A stretch of 64,000 nucleotides of DNA, taken from contig NZ_CP089391.1 of NCBI RefSeq assembly GCF_027594865.1, positions 6,974,501-7,038,500 of the forward strand, in the 5' to 3' direction. The stretch is from Bradyrhizobium xenonodulans. Lineage in GTDB: Bacteria > Pseudomonadota > Alphaproteobacteria > Rhizobiales > Xanthobacteraceae. Positions 45,414 to 54,779 of this stretch are shown here, one piece after another; within the stretch, counting starts at the first letter, position 1, and each line of letters opens with the position of its first letter. A program made the position numbers and the translations under genes. The notes under the pieces are model-generated. The model was given only the letters and a program-made list of their open reading frames with translations. It had not been told where the DNA came from and searched no databases.

Positions 45414-46655
45414 ATGAATACAATATCGGCAGGTCACGCGCGCGAGGGGGCATATGATGTTCTTCTGAGCGATCTGGATGTCAGCGACGTCAAGCGCTTT
45501 CAGGATGACAGCATTTGGCCCTATTTCGAGCGGTTACGAAAGGAAGATCCCATCCACTACTGTAGCGATAGCCCCTACGGTCCCTATTGGTCCATAACAA
45601 AATACCACGACATCGTTGCAGTCAACATGACTCACGGAGTGTTTTCGTCAGAGCAAGGCGTCACGATCGTCGATTTACCGGAGGAGTATTGGACCCCGAG
45701 TTTCATCAAGATGAGCCCTCCGAAACATGGCGAGCAGCGCAATACGATCAGCCCGATAGTGGCACCGGAGAATCTGGCCAAGCTCGAGGGCTTGATCCGT
45801 CGGCGGGTCAAGGCCATTCTGGATGGCTTGCCGCGCAATGAAACCTTCGACTGGGTCGATAAGGTCTCGATCGAGTTGACGACGCAAATGTTAGCGACGC
45901 TGTTTGATTTTCCATTTGAGGATCGGCGGCTGCTGACCTATTGGTCGGACGTCGCCGCCACGACTCCGCGAACTGACCACGGGATCGACACTTGGGAGAA
46001 GCGACGCGCAGTCCTGTCCGGGTGCCTGGACTATTTCACACGACTTTGGAACGAGCGAAAAAATGCCGAGCCCCGCGCCGACTTGATTTCGATGATGGCG
46101 CACTCACCGGCGACTCGGAATATGGAGCCACGCGAGTTCCTGGGAAATCTCATCCTGCTGATCGTGGGCGGGAATGACACCACGCGCAATTCGATGAGTG
46201 GAAGCGTATTGTTCATGAACCAGAATCCGTCCGAGCTCCGGAAGCTATGCGACAATCCTGTGCTCGTGTCGAGCGCCGTCTCCGAGGTCATACGCTACCA
46301 GACGCCGATCGCACACATGCGCCGCACTGCCATGGTCGATATCGTGATAGGCAACAAGCAAATCAGGCGAGGCGATAAGGTCGTCATGTGGTACATTTCC
46401 GGGAACCGAGACGATGAGGTCATCGACCAGGCCGACAGCTTCATCATCGATCGGAAGGACTCACGGCAACACCTCTCGTTCGGGTTCGGTATCCATCGCT
46501 GTGTCGGAAGACACCTTGCGGAACTGCAGCTGAAGATCCTTTGGGAAGAAATGCTGAATAGACGCCTGGACATCAAGGTGGTCGGCGAGCCGGAACGAGT
46601 CGCGTCTAACTTCGTGCACGGTTATTCCGCCCTCCCAGTGCAGATGGTCGCTTAG
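45414..46655 (+). CDS. Soluble cytochrome P450
   Basis: A 413-residue bacterial class I P450 without a membrane anchor. It has the I-helix oxygen motif LLIVGGNDTTRNSMSG, the ExxR of SSAVSEVIRY, and the haem loop LSFGFGIHRCVGRHLAELQL with the cysteine ligand. The early RKEDPIHYCSD and MSPPKHGEQRNTISP segments fit bacterial P450s of terpenoid or fatty-acid type. No ferredoxin or reductase gene is adjacent. A good GGAGG site precedes the ATG. Substrate unknown; several rhizobial symbiosis islands carry P450s, but I cannot assign the CYP family by eye. Confidence 0.93.
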   Translation: MNTISAGHAREGAYDVLLSDLDVSDVKRFQDDSIWPYFERLRKEDPIHYCSDSPYGPYWSITKYHDIVAVNMTHGVFSSEQGVTIVDLPEEYWTPSFIKMSPPKHGEQRNTISPIVAPENLAKLEGLIRRRVKAILDGLPRNETFDWVDKVSIELTTQMLATLFDFPFEDRRLLTYWSDVAATTPRTDHGIDTWEKRRAVLSGCLDYFTRLWNERKNAEPRADLISMMAHSPATRNMEPREFLGNLILLIVGGNDTTRNSMSGSVLFMNQNPSELRKLCDNPVLVSSAVSEVIRYQTPIAHMRRTAMVDIVIGNKQIRRGDKVVMWYISGNRDDEVIDQADSFIIDRKDSRQHLSFGFGIHRCVGRHLAELQLKILWEEMLNRRLDIKVVGEPERVASNFVHGYSALPVQMVA

Positions 46656-46895
46656 GCAATAGGCTCCTACTTGCAATCGCTCTGAGATGAGCCGGAGCTT
46701 GCAACCGTGAGCCGGTCCGAGCAGCTCCCCACGCTGGGAGAGGTGTTCTCGCGATCTTCGAAAGCACCGGCGGATGTCCAGACACATGTCGAATATTCGA
46801 TGAGTGCACTCCCGCCAACGCCGTCGGCACAAAGGCGAGTTCATTAGGCAATGTCGGCGTGACGACGCTCAACGTCGTCACCCGAGAAGATCGTG

Positions 46896-47402
46896 CTATT
46901 TGCGGTTTTTCGTGTTGGAGAGTTTCTCGCCTGGCCCGTCCTTGGCCTCCCCTTTACCAGCGGATATCAATTTCGACTTGTCGCCGCTGCCGAACGTGAA
47001 AGTGTCAGCGCCGGCGCTGATCCCATTCCATACCACGGGCTCGGCGAGCGAGAGGAGCCAAAGCCCTTGAAAACCCGATGCGGCATTGAGCTGTCCCGTC
47101 CACACGGTCGTTGAGCTGCAGCCCCCGAAGTTGACTGTAAAGCTGATCGCTGTGCCGCTATTGGTTTGGGCCAGCCAGCCTGTCATCGGCTGAGGGGCGC
47201 CTTCGTCGCAGCTATTCGTTGCGTTATTTGTATAGGTGCCGGAAATGGCGCCCGTGCTCTGGTCGTAGCTGTTGACCGCCAGAACCGAGCCGTATTGGTT
47301 GTTCCAGGTCCAGATGGGCTGCGCCCGTGCGGGTGCCGCCATCAGCAGCCCAAGGCCAGCCAAAGCCATCCATCTTGTGAGTGTCCGTTTATCTTGATGC
47401 AT
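46896..47402 (-). CDS. Bradavidin-like biotin-binding protein
   Basis: A ~168-residue exported avidin-family protein. A signal peptide (WMALAGLGLLMAAPARA) precedes WTWNNQYGSVLAV, whose N and S match streptavidin Asn23/Ser27. GTYTNNATNS supplies the Tyr43 position, STTVWTGQL the Ser88/Thr90/Trp92 set, GLWLLS the Trp108 and GADTFTFGS the Asp128. One position is phenylalanine (SFTVNF) where streptavidin has Trp79. Two cysteines (NSCDEG and GGCSST) can form a disulfide. The C-terminus ends GEKLSNTKNRK, like the self-binding tag of bradavidin from Bradyrhizobium diazoefficiens. The ATG at 47402 has GGAG upstream. It should bind biotin tightly outside the cytoplasm; its role is unknown. Confidence 0.9.
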   Translation of the reverse strand: MHQDKRTLTRWMALAGLGLLMAAPARAQPIWTWNNQYGSVLAVNSYDQSTGAISGTYTNNATNSCDEGAPQPMTGWLAQTNSGTAISFTVNFGGCSSTTVWTGQLNAASGFQGLWLLSLAEPVVWNGISAGADTFTFGSGDKSKLISAGKGEAKDGPGEKLSNTKNRK

Positions 47403-47783
47403 CACCGACTCCATGTCGCTTCAGAAAGATCGCGCTTTGCATATAAACCTCTCTTTCAAGATTTACAATCCAACCGTGCATTCTACTATATCGCCCTTAC
47501 GAGTTGCTTTATTCTATATGCCGTTTAGGTTTGGGCCAATCGTGCTTTTCATTCAGCACGGCGAGGGACAACTTCCTCCACAATGTCGGTCGGCGCCGGC
47601 GCATCGGTCTAACCCACCCATATGTGGGAACGGCCTGGGCCGCGAGATCTTTCCTGGTTGAACAAGAGATGACTGTGCGGTCATGAGTTCGGCTTCGAGT
47701 AAGGCACTTGGCCGCTGGCGAACGCGCGGCTTCCTGCGCCATGCTTTCATCAAACAACACGGCCACTATAGGAACGGAACATA

Positions 47784-48866
47784 TTATTTTCCTGTAGACG
47801 GCAGTGGCGTCGTCTCGGTCCGGGTGGGCAGTATCGGATACTCAATCTTGGGCAGCTGCCCGGTCAGCGAATTCAGAAACGCGACAATATCGTTCTGTTC
47901 CTTATCGCTAAGCTTGGCGTCAAGCTGAACTTCAGCCATCACGCCGACAGCTTGCTTAAGGCTCCAAACCTGACCCGAATGGAAGTATGGCGGTCGCAAC
48001 GCGACGTTGCGCAACGGTGCTGCACGAAAAACGTATTCGTCGCTGGCCACTTTTGTGACGGCGGATCTGCCTTTGTCGGCTGTCGGAAGCAAGCTTGTGC
48101 TTGGTCTTTCGACGGCGCCAAATGGAAAGTAATCCTGTCCGCCAACGTTGATTCCATTGTGACAGGAGGAGCATCCTGTTTCCATGAATAGCTTCAATCC
48201 AGCTTTCTGCTGAACGTTGAGAGCATTTGGATCGCCTTCAAGGTACTGATCGAAAGGGGCCGCGGGCGTAATGAGAACCGCTTCAAAGGCCTCGATCGAC
48301 TTCGCGAAGTTGTCAAAGGTGACTGGCGATGCCTCGATTGGAAAGGCCTTTTTGAACATGACCACATAGTCGCTCATCGAGTTCAGCGTGTTGATCACAT
48401 GCTCTGGAGTCGCGTTCATTTCAACACTCGCCTGCACGGGGCCCTTTGCTTGCGCCTTGAGATCCGGCGCCCGCCCATCCCAGAACTGCGCCACATTGAA
48501 GACTGCGTTATATACGGTGGGGGCCCGGCGTGGCCCTAGTTGCCAGCCGTGACCGATCGATGTCGGACCCGCATCCGCTCCGCCGGTACCTAGATTGTGA
48601 CAAGTATTGCAGCTAATGATCCCGCTAGCCGAGATTCGCGGATCGAAGAACAGCATCTTACCGAGCTCGACCTTCTCGTGGGTAACCGGGTTGTCCTTCA
48701 CCGCAGGAACGACCGAGGGGATCGGTTTGAACGTCCGCCTAGCAGCGTTCATCAAATCATCGTCTGCGCCTGCCTGTGACGAGACGAGTATCGCAATGGC
48801 CGCGACACACAACTTGCGTACAAGGTGGACTTCCAGGACCGCGGGCTTCTTTCTAATATGGATCAT
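47784..48866 (-). CDS. Di-haem cytochrome c peroxidase (MauG/CcpA family)
   Basis: A 360-residue exported protein with two c-type haem sites: ISCNTCHNLGTGGADAG and TGCSSCHNGINVGGQ. The N-terminus has a signal peptide (LCVAAIAILVSSQAGA). LGKMLFFDPRISASG and LRPPYFHSGQVWSLKQAVGVM are the classical segments of bacterial cytochrome c peroxidases, which reduce hydrogen peroxide in the periplasm using cytochrome electrons. It stands alone. A long leader (~1.2 kb to the next gene) precedes it. A role under low oxygen is plausible but not shown. Confidence 0.92.
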   Translation of the reverse strand: MIHIRKKPAVLEVHLVRKLCVAAIAILVSSQAGADDDLMNAARRTFKPIPSVVPAVKDNPVTHEKVELGKMLFFDPRISASGIISCNTCHNLGTGGADAGPTSIGHGWQLGPRRAPTVYNAVFNVAQFWDGRAPDLKAQAKGPVQASVEMNATPEHVINTLNSMSDYVVMFKKAFPIEASPVTFDNFAKSIEAFEAVLITPAAPFDQYLEGDPNALNVQQKAGLKLFMETGCSSCHNGINVGGQDYFPFGAVERPSTSLLPTADKGRSAVTKVASDEYVFRAAPLRNVALRPPYFHSGQVWSLKQAVGVMAEVQLDAKLSDKEQNDIVAFLNSLTGQLPKIEYPILPTRTETTPLPSTGK

Positions 48867-49937
48867 CGGTACCAGTTCTCATTGATGCTCTGGGGAATTG
48901 GAAGACATGACGCCGTGCTCGTCGCCCGTGGCGTTAACGCAGCTGCAACTCACCTGACGTTCACGCTCGAGTCGCCGCGGCAAATCATCACAATAGAGCG
49001 ACGCGCTTCAGGCTTTGCTCACGCAAAGTTCTTTCGAAAAGCCGCCGATCTTTCCGAGTTGTTCGCTGGCACCAGATGCTGCCGATCTGCGCAGCGTTTG
49101 CCCGGCTCCTGCAGTTTAACCCCTGTGCTGTACTTGGCTAAACTCCATTCGCGAGCGAACGCATTCCGCCTCCCGCGAAAGCGCGTCACGTGATACCAGC
49201 GGTCGGTTATATGGCTTCCAATGGCAATATGCGCGACGTTGAGGATCATTGCAGCATTCGGCATGCTCGTCGGCGTTAGTCGGCGCCTTTTAGACGAACT
49301 GCACCACGTAGGAATTCCAGTTGGGATAACACTGGTAATGGTCCACTTCCTTCCGGTCTACGGCGCTAGGTCACGAGCGCACGTAGATCTGCAAGGAGCC
49401 GACAACCGGCTTGATGGAGACGATACCGCGCACCCGGTCCTCCACCCTTTCAGAGGACCCGGGACGCGAACAGCAAGTCTCGTACCAAATGCGGCACCCG
49501 CCGAACTCCGCGCAGAAACAAGCGCTTGAGAAGCTCGACGAGCAATTGCGGCGCATCACCCGATTGAAGCAATCGCGACCTATGTCGGACATGGGACACA
49601 CGATTCGCTACAGCTGAGACATTGGTGAATATCGAACGGAGCGGCTGGCGATATCTTTGCGCGCTACAGATGTGCGCGAGCGGGGCACATACTACAGTCA
49701 ACGATCCCAGCGTTCACCAAGGATATAAACACTTGCACCAGATTGCACAAATCATGCCTTGCCAACACCATGAGCCAAGTCAACAGGCTCCAGGCCGAGC
49801 AACGCAGGAAGCTGCGCTGGTTCTCTGATCGTCAAACGCATGCGCTCTGCGAGCCACCGCCGATCAACAACAATGTCCCGCGCTTTGCGGTCAGCCGCAG
49901 CGGGTGGGTTATTTGGGAGATGAAATACGCTACGCGC
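48867..49937. other. Intergenic region
   Basis: About 1.07 kb between the divergent peroxidase and phosphonate genes. Short open frames exist on both strands, but none combines a good start, a ribosome-binding site and a motif. I see no insertion-sequence signature. Confidence 0.4.
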
Positions 49938-49981
49938 CGGTCAACTACCAACGATGGTGATTGATCAAAATGACAGAAGCA
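49938..49981 (+). promoter_or_regulatory. Shared upstream element, copy 1 (before pepM)
   Basis: CGGTCAACTACCAACG (49938-49953) is identical to 52553-52568, and similarity continues for ~28 more bases (…ATTGATC…GAC.GAA.CA). It lies 150 bases before the pepM start; the other copy lies 277 bases before the aminotransferase at 52830. Sharing between two genes of one pathway suggests a common regulator or a local duplication. Confidence 0.55.
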
Positions 49982-50087
49982 TGTCACCTGACTGAGCTGC
50001 GGGATTGCCCAAACGACTTAGCCAACGAGAATTCGACTAAGGACGCACTGTGCGCCCGACAGGTCAACGCACCTCCAAGGAATCGGC

Positions 50088-51014
50088 ATGCAATATCAAC
50101 CAAAATCGGCTGTTATCAATCGACCTGAGCGAAGCTCAGGCTCCTCGCTTTCACAAATTCTGCGCGACGAAATCTGCTCCAACAGCGCCCTCTCATTCTT
50201 GATGGAGGCCCATGATGCGCTTTCGGGCGCGATTGCCAAGCGCGCGGGCTTCAAGAGCCTGTGGGCGTCGGGCCTCTCCATTGCCAGCTCTCTCGGCTAC
50301 CGCGATGCCAACGAGGCTTCTTGGAGCCAACTCGTCGACGTGGTTGAGCGCATAGTGGACTCGACCGAATTGCCTGTGCTCGTTGACGGCGATGGCGGGT
50401 TCGGGAATTTCAACAATGCGCGCCTGCTGGCACGCAAACTCCATCAGCGTCGCGCCGCCGGGATTGCGCTGGAGGACAGCTGTTTTCCGAAAATAAACTC
50501 GTTTGTTGGCGATCGGCATCCCCTGGCCGACGTCAATGAATTTTCCGGCCGCCTGCGGGCCGTGAAAGATACAGTCGCGGACGACTTGGTCCTGGTCGCC
50601 CGGACCGAAGCGCTGATAGCCGGCCAGGGAATGGACGAGGCTATTCTGCGCGCCAGCGCTTACGCCGCGGCTGGTGCCGACGCGATCCTCATTCACTCAA
50701 GCAAGACCACCGCAGAGGAGGTCCTCTCCTTTGCCGCTGCCTGGCAACACCGTCTGCCTGTCGTGATCGTTCCGACGAAATACTATCGGACACCAGTCTC
50801 TGCATACCGTGACGCCGGTATCTCCACGGTGATCTGGGCCAACCACTCCATGCGTTCCGCAATAGCAGCAATGATGAACGTGTGCGGCCGTATTATCGCT
50901 GAGGAAAGCATTGCCGGCATTGAACCAGATATCGCGAGACTCGACGAGGTTTTTGATTTGTTGAGGTACGACGAACTCGCCGATGCGGAAATGAGATATC
51001 TCCACCTTCCCTGA
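50088..51014 (+). CDS. pepM: Phosphoenolpyruvate mutase
   Basis: A 308-residue member of the isocitrate lyase/PEP mutase superfamily that closely matches PEP mutase, which turns phosphoenolpyruvate into phosphonopyruvate, the first step to most natural phosphonates. Marks are FKSLWASGLSIASSLGYRDA, LPVLVDGDGGFGNFNNARLL (metal-binding Asp region), the loop LEDSCFPKINSF, VARTEALIAGQGMDEA and VVIVPTKYYRTP. The diagnostic EDKx5NS motif reads EDSCFPKINS: the first lysine is serine while FPK and N are kept. The start at 50088 opens MQYQPKSA with a ~35-residue extension before the conserved core. Gene neighbours support a phosphonate pathway. Confidence 0.9.
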   Translation: MQYQPKSAVINRPERSSGSSLSQILRDEICSNSALSFLMEAHDALSGAIAKRAGFKSLWASGLSIASSLGYRDANEASWSQLVDVVERIVDSTELPVLVDGDGGFGNFNNARLLARKLHQRRAAGIALEDSCFPKINSFVGDRHPLADVNEFSGRLRAVKDTVADDLVLVARTEALIAGQGMDEAILRASAYAAAGADAILIHSSKTTAEEVLSFAAAWQHRLPVVIVPTKYYRTPVSAYRDAGISTVIWANHSMRSAIAAMMNVCGRIIAEESIAGIEPDIARLDEVFDLLRYDELADAEMRYLHLP

Positions 51015-51296
51015 CTCGTTCTAGCTGCTCACTCACCGTGCTCGTCCTTGACGACCTCCTGCCCGCAACAATCGGCCACATCGACCAATGCTTCACCGCA
51101 AAGTCGATCGGAGCATTAGCTGCCCTCAACCGCCGGAGATATCGCACGATGGCCCGACTGCGCTTACTGACCGCCCGGTACGTTGCAGCCGTTTTGGGTT
51201 TCTTCCGTTCGACGATCAAGGCTAGCGTCGGCCCAAAACACTCCACTTCTCCCAAAATGACCGCGACATATCCCCTTGGCGATGAAATGGAATGAA

Positions 51297-52055
51297 ATGG
51301 CTAACACTCCTCCTAAGAAAGCCGTCATTCTCGCAGCCGGCGTGGGCTCGAGGCTGCGTCCAATGACCGATTTACGCCCTAAGCCTCTGGTCGAGGTGAA
51401 CGGCACTCCAATCCTTCACAACGCTCTTATTAACCTGCAAGCCGTCGGTGTCGACGAGGTCACGATCGTCGTGGGCTACCGGAAAGATGCCATACAATAT
51501 GCCTGTGGTAATCGCTTTGGCAATATCGAAGTCAAATATGTGGAGTCCTCGGTCTTCAACCACACCGGGAGCGCCTATTCTCTTTGGCTTGCTCGCGACG
51601 CATTGCTCTCCGGCGACTGCTTTCTTCTTGAGGGCGATGTCTTCTTCGAGAAAGACGCGTTGGGCTATCTGCTGCTCGGAGAGGCGACCGATACGGCTGC
51701 GGTCGCCCCCTTCAACGAGCTGATGGAAGGATCAGCAGTTCTGCTGTCGGATAGCGGCTTTATCTCAGCTTTTCGCATGAAGCAAACTGCCGCAAATGTT
51801 CTCGCGGATGGTCCAACACTATTCAAGACAATGAACTTGCTTCGCTTCTCGGCGTCCACTCTCAGGGACCGAATCGTGCCAGCGCTGGACGATATCATCA
51901 CTTCGGGAGCTAGGCGGGCGTATACGGAGGAGCTCCTTGCTTATCTTGTGGAAAGGCGCGGCTTACAACTCGCAGCGGCTCGTTGCGACGATCTCAGGTG
52001 GTATGAAATCGACAGCACCGAAGATCTGCGCATCGCGGAGCGCATTTTCAGCTAA
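51297..52055 (+). CDS. Nucleotidyltransferase, likely phosphonate or choline-type cytidylyltransferase
   Basis: A ~252-residue nucleotidyltransferase with AVILAAGVGSRLRPMTDLRP and KPLVEVNGTPIL at the N-terminus, the LicC/PntC and sugar-nucleotide type. LEGDVFFEKDAL carries the metal-binding aspartate, and DSTEDLRIAERIF ends it as in LicC-like enzymes. Placed between PEP mutase and CDP-alcohol phosphatidyltransferase genes, it probably makes a CMP-activated phosphonate or head group. TTG 51276 and ATGs at 51282 and 51297 are possible starts; 51297 is next to the conserved core. The exact substrate is inferred from context. Confidence 0.82.
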   Translation: MANTPPKKAVILAAGVGSRLRPMTDLRPKPLVEVNGTPILHNALINLQAVGVDEVTIVVGYRKDAIQYACGNRFGNIEVKYVESSVFNHTGSAYSLWLARDALLSGDCFLLEGDVFFEKDALGYLLLGEATDTAAVAPFNELMEGSAVLLSDSGFISAFRMKQTAANVLADGPTLFKTMNLLRFSASTLRDRIVPALDDIITSGARRAYTEELLAYLVERRGLQLAAARCDDLRWYEIDSTEDLRIAERIFS

Positions 52056-52829
52056 GCGCACGATTTCATGTCCTGCCGGATGAGCTTTGGGCTCCATGCC
52101 AGCGTATCCCTGCAATCCGACGAACGCGGATAAGATCTGATAGCAAAATTCGTTCAGTGGCCGGCGTCACCTGGATCCGAAGACATACACTCTCTTCCCG
52201 CTCAGCTGATCGTCGTATCGATCTCATCCAACCGTACCTCTGTCAAATCTTCTACACGGAGCGCCTCACGGCGACTCCGAGCGCACGCAACGGTATTAAC
52301 GCCTGGTATGAGCCGAGAGAGTAACGCCGTTCATGTCAGCTCTCATAACGAAGCTACGAAGCTCTCGATTAAGCGAATAACCTTAGGGCTTAGAGCCCGT
52401 TGCGATGCGTCTACAACACGCAGACGACTGCCAATGAAGCTCGAGGCAATGTAACGAATTCAAAAGACGCATTGCAATGCTGAACGCTAATTTTCGCGTC
52501 AATCCGGCCATCGATCCTAGGTCAGCCTAGGCCAGTCAACCAACTTGGGCTGCGGTCAACTACCAACGCTAGTAATTGATCTAGACGACGGAAACAGGCA
52601 CTGAAGCAGACGTCGAGTTAGCCCAAACTCACCTGGAGGTATTTGCGCATGCAAGATTGCTTCAGGTCACGCCAACGGCCCGATCGACGCGCTGATATGT
52701 CGCCTACGGAAGTGTTACGGCACCATTTCCCGGGTTCTCTGGGCCGAATTGCCGTCAGTGAGACCGTACTGGCGCCGAAGCGAATAGAGCTACTTCACGA
52801 TCTCGGCAATTAGCTCGCGAGGAGCACAC
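52056..52829. other. Intergenic region within the phosphonate cluster
   Basis: About 770 bases with no supported gene. It contains the second copy of the shared element (52553-52596). Direct words such as GTCAACCAAC and GTCAACTACCAAC occur close together near 52535-52566. The rest looks non-coding. Confidence 0.45.
52553..52596 (+). promoter_or_regulatory. Shared upstream element, copy 2 (before the aminotransferase)
   Basis: Matches 49938-49981: the first 16 bases are identical and most of the next 28 agree. A related word, CCAGTCAACCAAC, lies 20 bases to the left. It is 277 bases before the start at 52830. It may mark a promoter common to the two transcription units of the cluster. Confidence 0.55.
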
Positions 52830-54038
52830 ATGCTGGCGCAACGGATGTCTTTGCTTTCAGGTTCTGGCACCGCCGCCGCCCGTGAGGCTGCCAAAGATGC
52901 AGCCTCAGCCGGCCGTCAGGTTATCGATCTTGCGGCCGGCGAAGTCATCATCGAGCCCCCATCATCGGTACGCGAGGGAGCGATTGCCGCCATCAATGCC
53001 GGGACGAACCGCTATACGGATTCCGTCGGCCTGCCGCCGCTTCGCAAGGCTGTCGCGGAAAAGCTATGCGCGGAAACGGGGATCGGCTGGAGTTCGGACG
53101 ACATCGTGATCACTGCGGGCGCAAAGCAAGGGCTGCTCGACGCTGCGTTGGCCTTGTTCAATCCGGGCGATGAGGTCATCATCATTCGACCCTGCTGGCC
53201 GACATTCCATTCCCAAGTTCTTCTCGCCGGCGCGGCACCCGTGTTCGTTGATGCTCGTCCCCCGACGTATATTCCCGACATCGGCACAATCCGCGCCGCT
53301 GTCACACCGCGCACGAAAGCCATCATCATCAACTCGCCGAACAATCCTACCGGCGCGGTTTATGATCGAACGACCCTTCAAGCCATCGGCGATCTTGCGA
53401 TCAACTATCAGCTTTGGATCGTCTCGGACGAATGCTACTCCAGCTTGATATTCACTGGTTCGCGCCATGAATCGATTGTCATGGCACATCCAGGCGTACG
53501 TTCACGGACCATCCTGGTCAACGCATTCTCCAAGGAGTTAGCGATAACCGGTTGGCGCTTGGGTTACTTCGCGGCTCCCCCCGAGATCGTATCCGCAGCC
53601 AAAAAGCTGCAGAGTCATACGACCTCAAATGCCAACGTGATCGCGCAGCACGCTATCCTGCACCACCTCCACACCGGTGACGGCCGCTTTGAAAGGGTGA
53701 TGTATCAGCGCCTTTTTGACGCTCGTCATACTTGTCTTCGCATATTGGCTGGCCTGCAGGACGTGCCTCCGCCGGGTGCCGAGGGCACATTTTTCTTTTA
53801 TCTCGATCTGAGCAGGCTCATCTCCTCTCTGCCACCTGGATCTGCCGTTCGAACCAGCGACGATGTTGCACGATTGCTTCTGGAGGAGTCCGGCGTGGGA
53901 TCCGTTCCCGGCAGCGTCTTTGGTGACGTGAACGGGCTGCGTTTTTCCTTCGGTGCTCCGCCAGAGCTGCTGGAGCCGGCGCTAAAAAAGATCGTTCACA
54001 CCCTGAATAGTCTTAACACCCGGCAAGCGGCCTTCTGA
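52830..54038 (+). CDS. Aspartate aminotransferase-like PLP enzyme (possible phosphonopyruvate transaminase)
   Basis: A 402-residue fold-type I aminotransferase. It shows VIDLAAGEVIIEPPSSVREG, NRYTDSVGLPPLRKAVAEKL, IVITAGAKQGLLDAALALFN, INSPNNPTGAVY, and the PLP lysine in TILVNAFSKELAITGWRLGY. This is the pattern of class I aspartate-type transaminases. With PEP mutase nearby and no phosphonopyruvate decarboxylase seen, a natural reaction is transamination of phosphonopyruvate to phosphonoalanine; that is inference. Aminotransfer to phosphonoacetaldehyde, giving 2-aminoethylphosphonate, is the alternative if a decarboxylase exists elsewhere. GGAG lies near the ATG at 52830 (GCGAGGAGCACAC). Confidence 0.88.
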   Translation: MLAQRMSLLSGSGTAAAREAAKDAASAGRQVIDLAAGEVIIEPPSSVREGAIAAINAGTNRYTDSVGLPPLRKAVAEKLCAETGIGWSSDDIVITAGAKQGLLDAALALFNPGDEVIIIRPCWPTFHSQVLLAGAAPVFVDARPPTYIPDIGTIRAAVTPRTKAIIINSPNNPTGAVYDRTTLQAIGDLAINYQLWIVSDECYSSLIFTGSRHESIVMAHPGVRSRTILVNAFSKELAITGWRLGYFAAPPEIVSAAKKLQSHTTSNANVIAQHAILHHLHTGDGRFERVMYQRLFDARHTCLRILAGLQDVPPPGAEGTFFFYLDLSRLISSLPPGSAVRTSDDVARLLLEESGVGSVPGSVFGDVNGLRFSFGAPPELLEPALKKIVHTLNSLNTRQAAF

Positions 54039-54129
54039 CCGGCTAGAAGGAGCATTCTGGCGTGGGCCATTGTACATCAAGTTTTAGCGCAGCGGTGAGC
54101 TCCATTTGGCCTGCAACAGGAGCAAGGCA

Positions 54130-54744
54130 ATGATCGGGCATCTGCGAGACTATGCAAACGCTATCACGGCTCTCGCCTACCTGTTTGCCGTCATCGGATT
54201 ATTCCTGGCGTTGAACGGCAAGGTCGAGCTCGGCGTTGCCGCGATGCTTTGGACCTGGTTTCTGGACCATTGGGACGGACATGTTGCGCGCAAGACGCGC
54301 CAGCTCCGCCGCCCGGGTGTTGCGGAGTTCGGAAAGAGCTTTGATGGCTTTGCTGACTTTATTCATGGCGTCGTTTTCCCCGCTGCTATCATTATCCTCG
54401 TTGGACAAGGTACGCCCCTGTCGCTGGTCGCGAGCTTAGCGCTGGTATTGGCGGGAGCGATCAGGCTCAGTCATTTCGAAAATGCAGGACTCACGGCCGA
54501 TGCGCGATTTAGCGGCATTCCGGTTTCATACGATACGCCCCTTTTAGCGATCCTGCTACTCATTCGCCCGATGCTATCGAACGATGCTTTTCCGACGATT
54601 GTTGCGGCTGCCTTCATTGTCCTCGCCGTGTTGCACGTAACCACAGCGATCCGCGTTCCGGCCATTCGTGGAACTGCGGTGCCGATCGCCACCGGCTTTG
54701 CGCTCGCTGGTTGCGTGGCACTTGTTTGGAACGCACGACCTTAA
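54130..54744 (+). CDS. CDP-alcohol phosphatidyltransferase
   Basis: A 204-residue membrane enzyme with about six hydrophobic segments. The catalytic signature is DHWDGHVARKTRQ followed by EFGKSFDGFADF, i.e. D-x2-DG-x2-AR...G-x3-D-x3-D, with wider spacing as in phosphatidylserine-synthase-like members. It joins a CDP-activated group to an alcohol, releasing CMP. The ATG at 54130 has AGGAG 8-9 bases upstream and is preferred to earlier in-frame TTG. Next to pepM and a cytidylyltransferase, it may build a phosphonolipid or another phosphonate diester. Which partner is CDP-activated is unknown. Confidence 0.88.
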   Translation: MIGHLRDYANAITALAYLFAVIGLFLALNGKVELGVAAMLWTWFLDHWDGHVARKTRQLRRPGVAEFGKSFDGFADFIHGVVFPAAIIILVGQGTPLSLVASLALVLAGAIRLSHFENAGLTADARFSGIPVSYDTPLLAILLLIRPMLSNDAFPTIVAAAFIVLAVLHVTTAIRVPAIRGTAVPIATGFALAGCVALVWNARP

Positions 54745-54779
54745 GGCACTTGTTCCGCCACAACAACTTTGCTGCTGCT

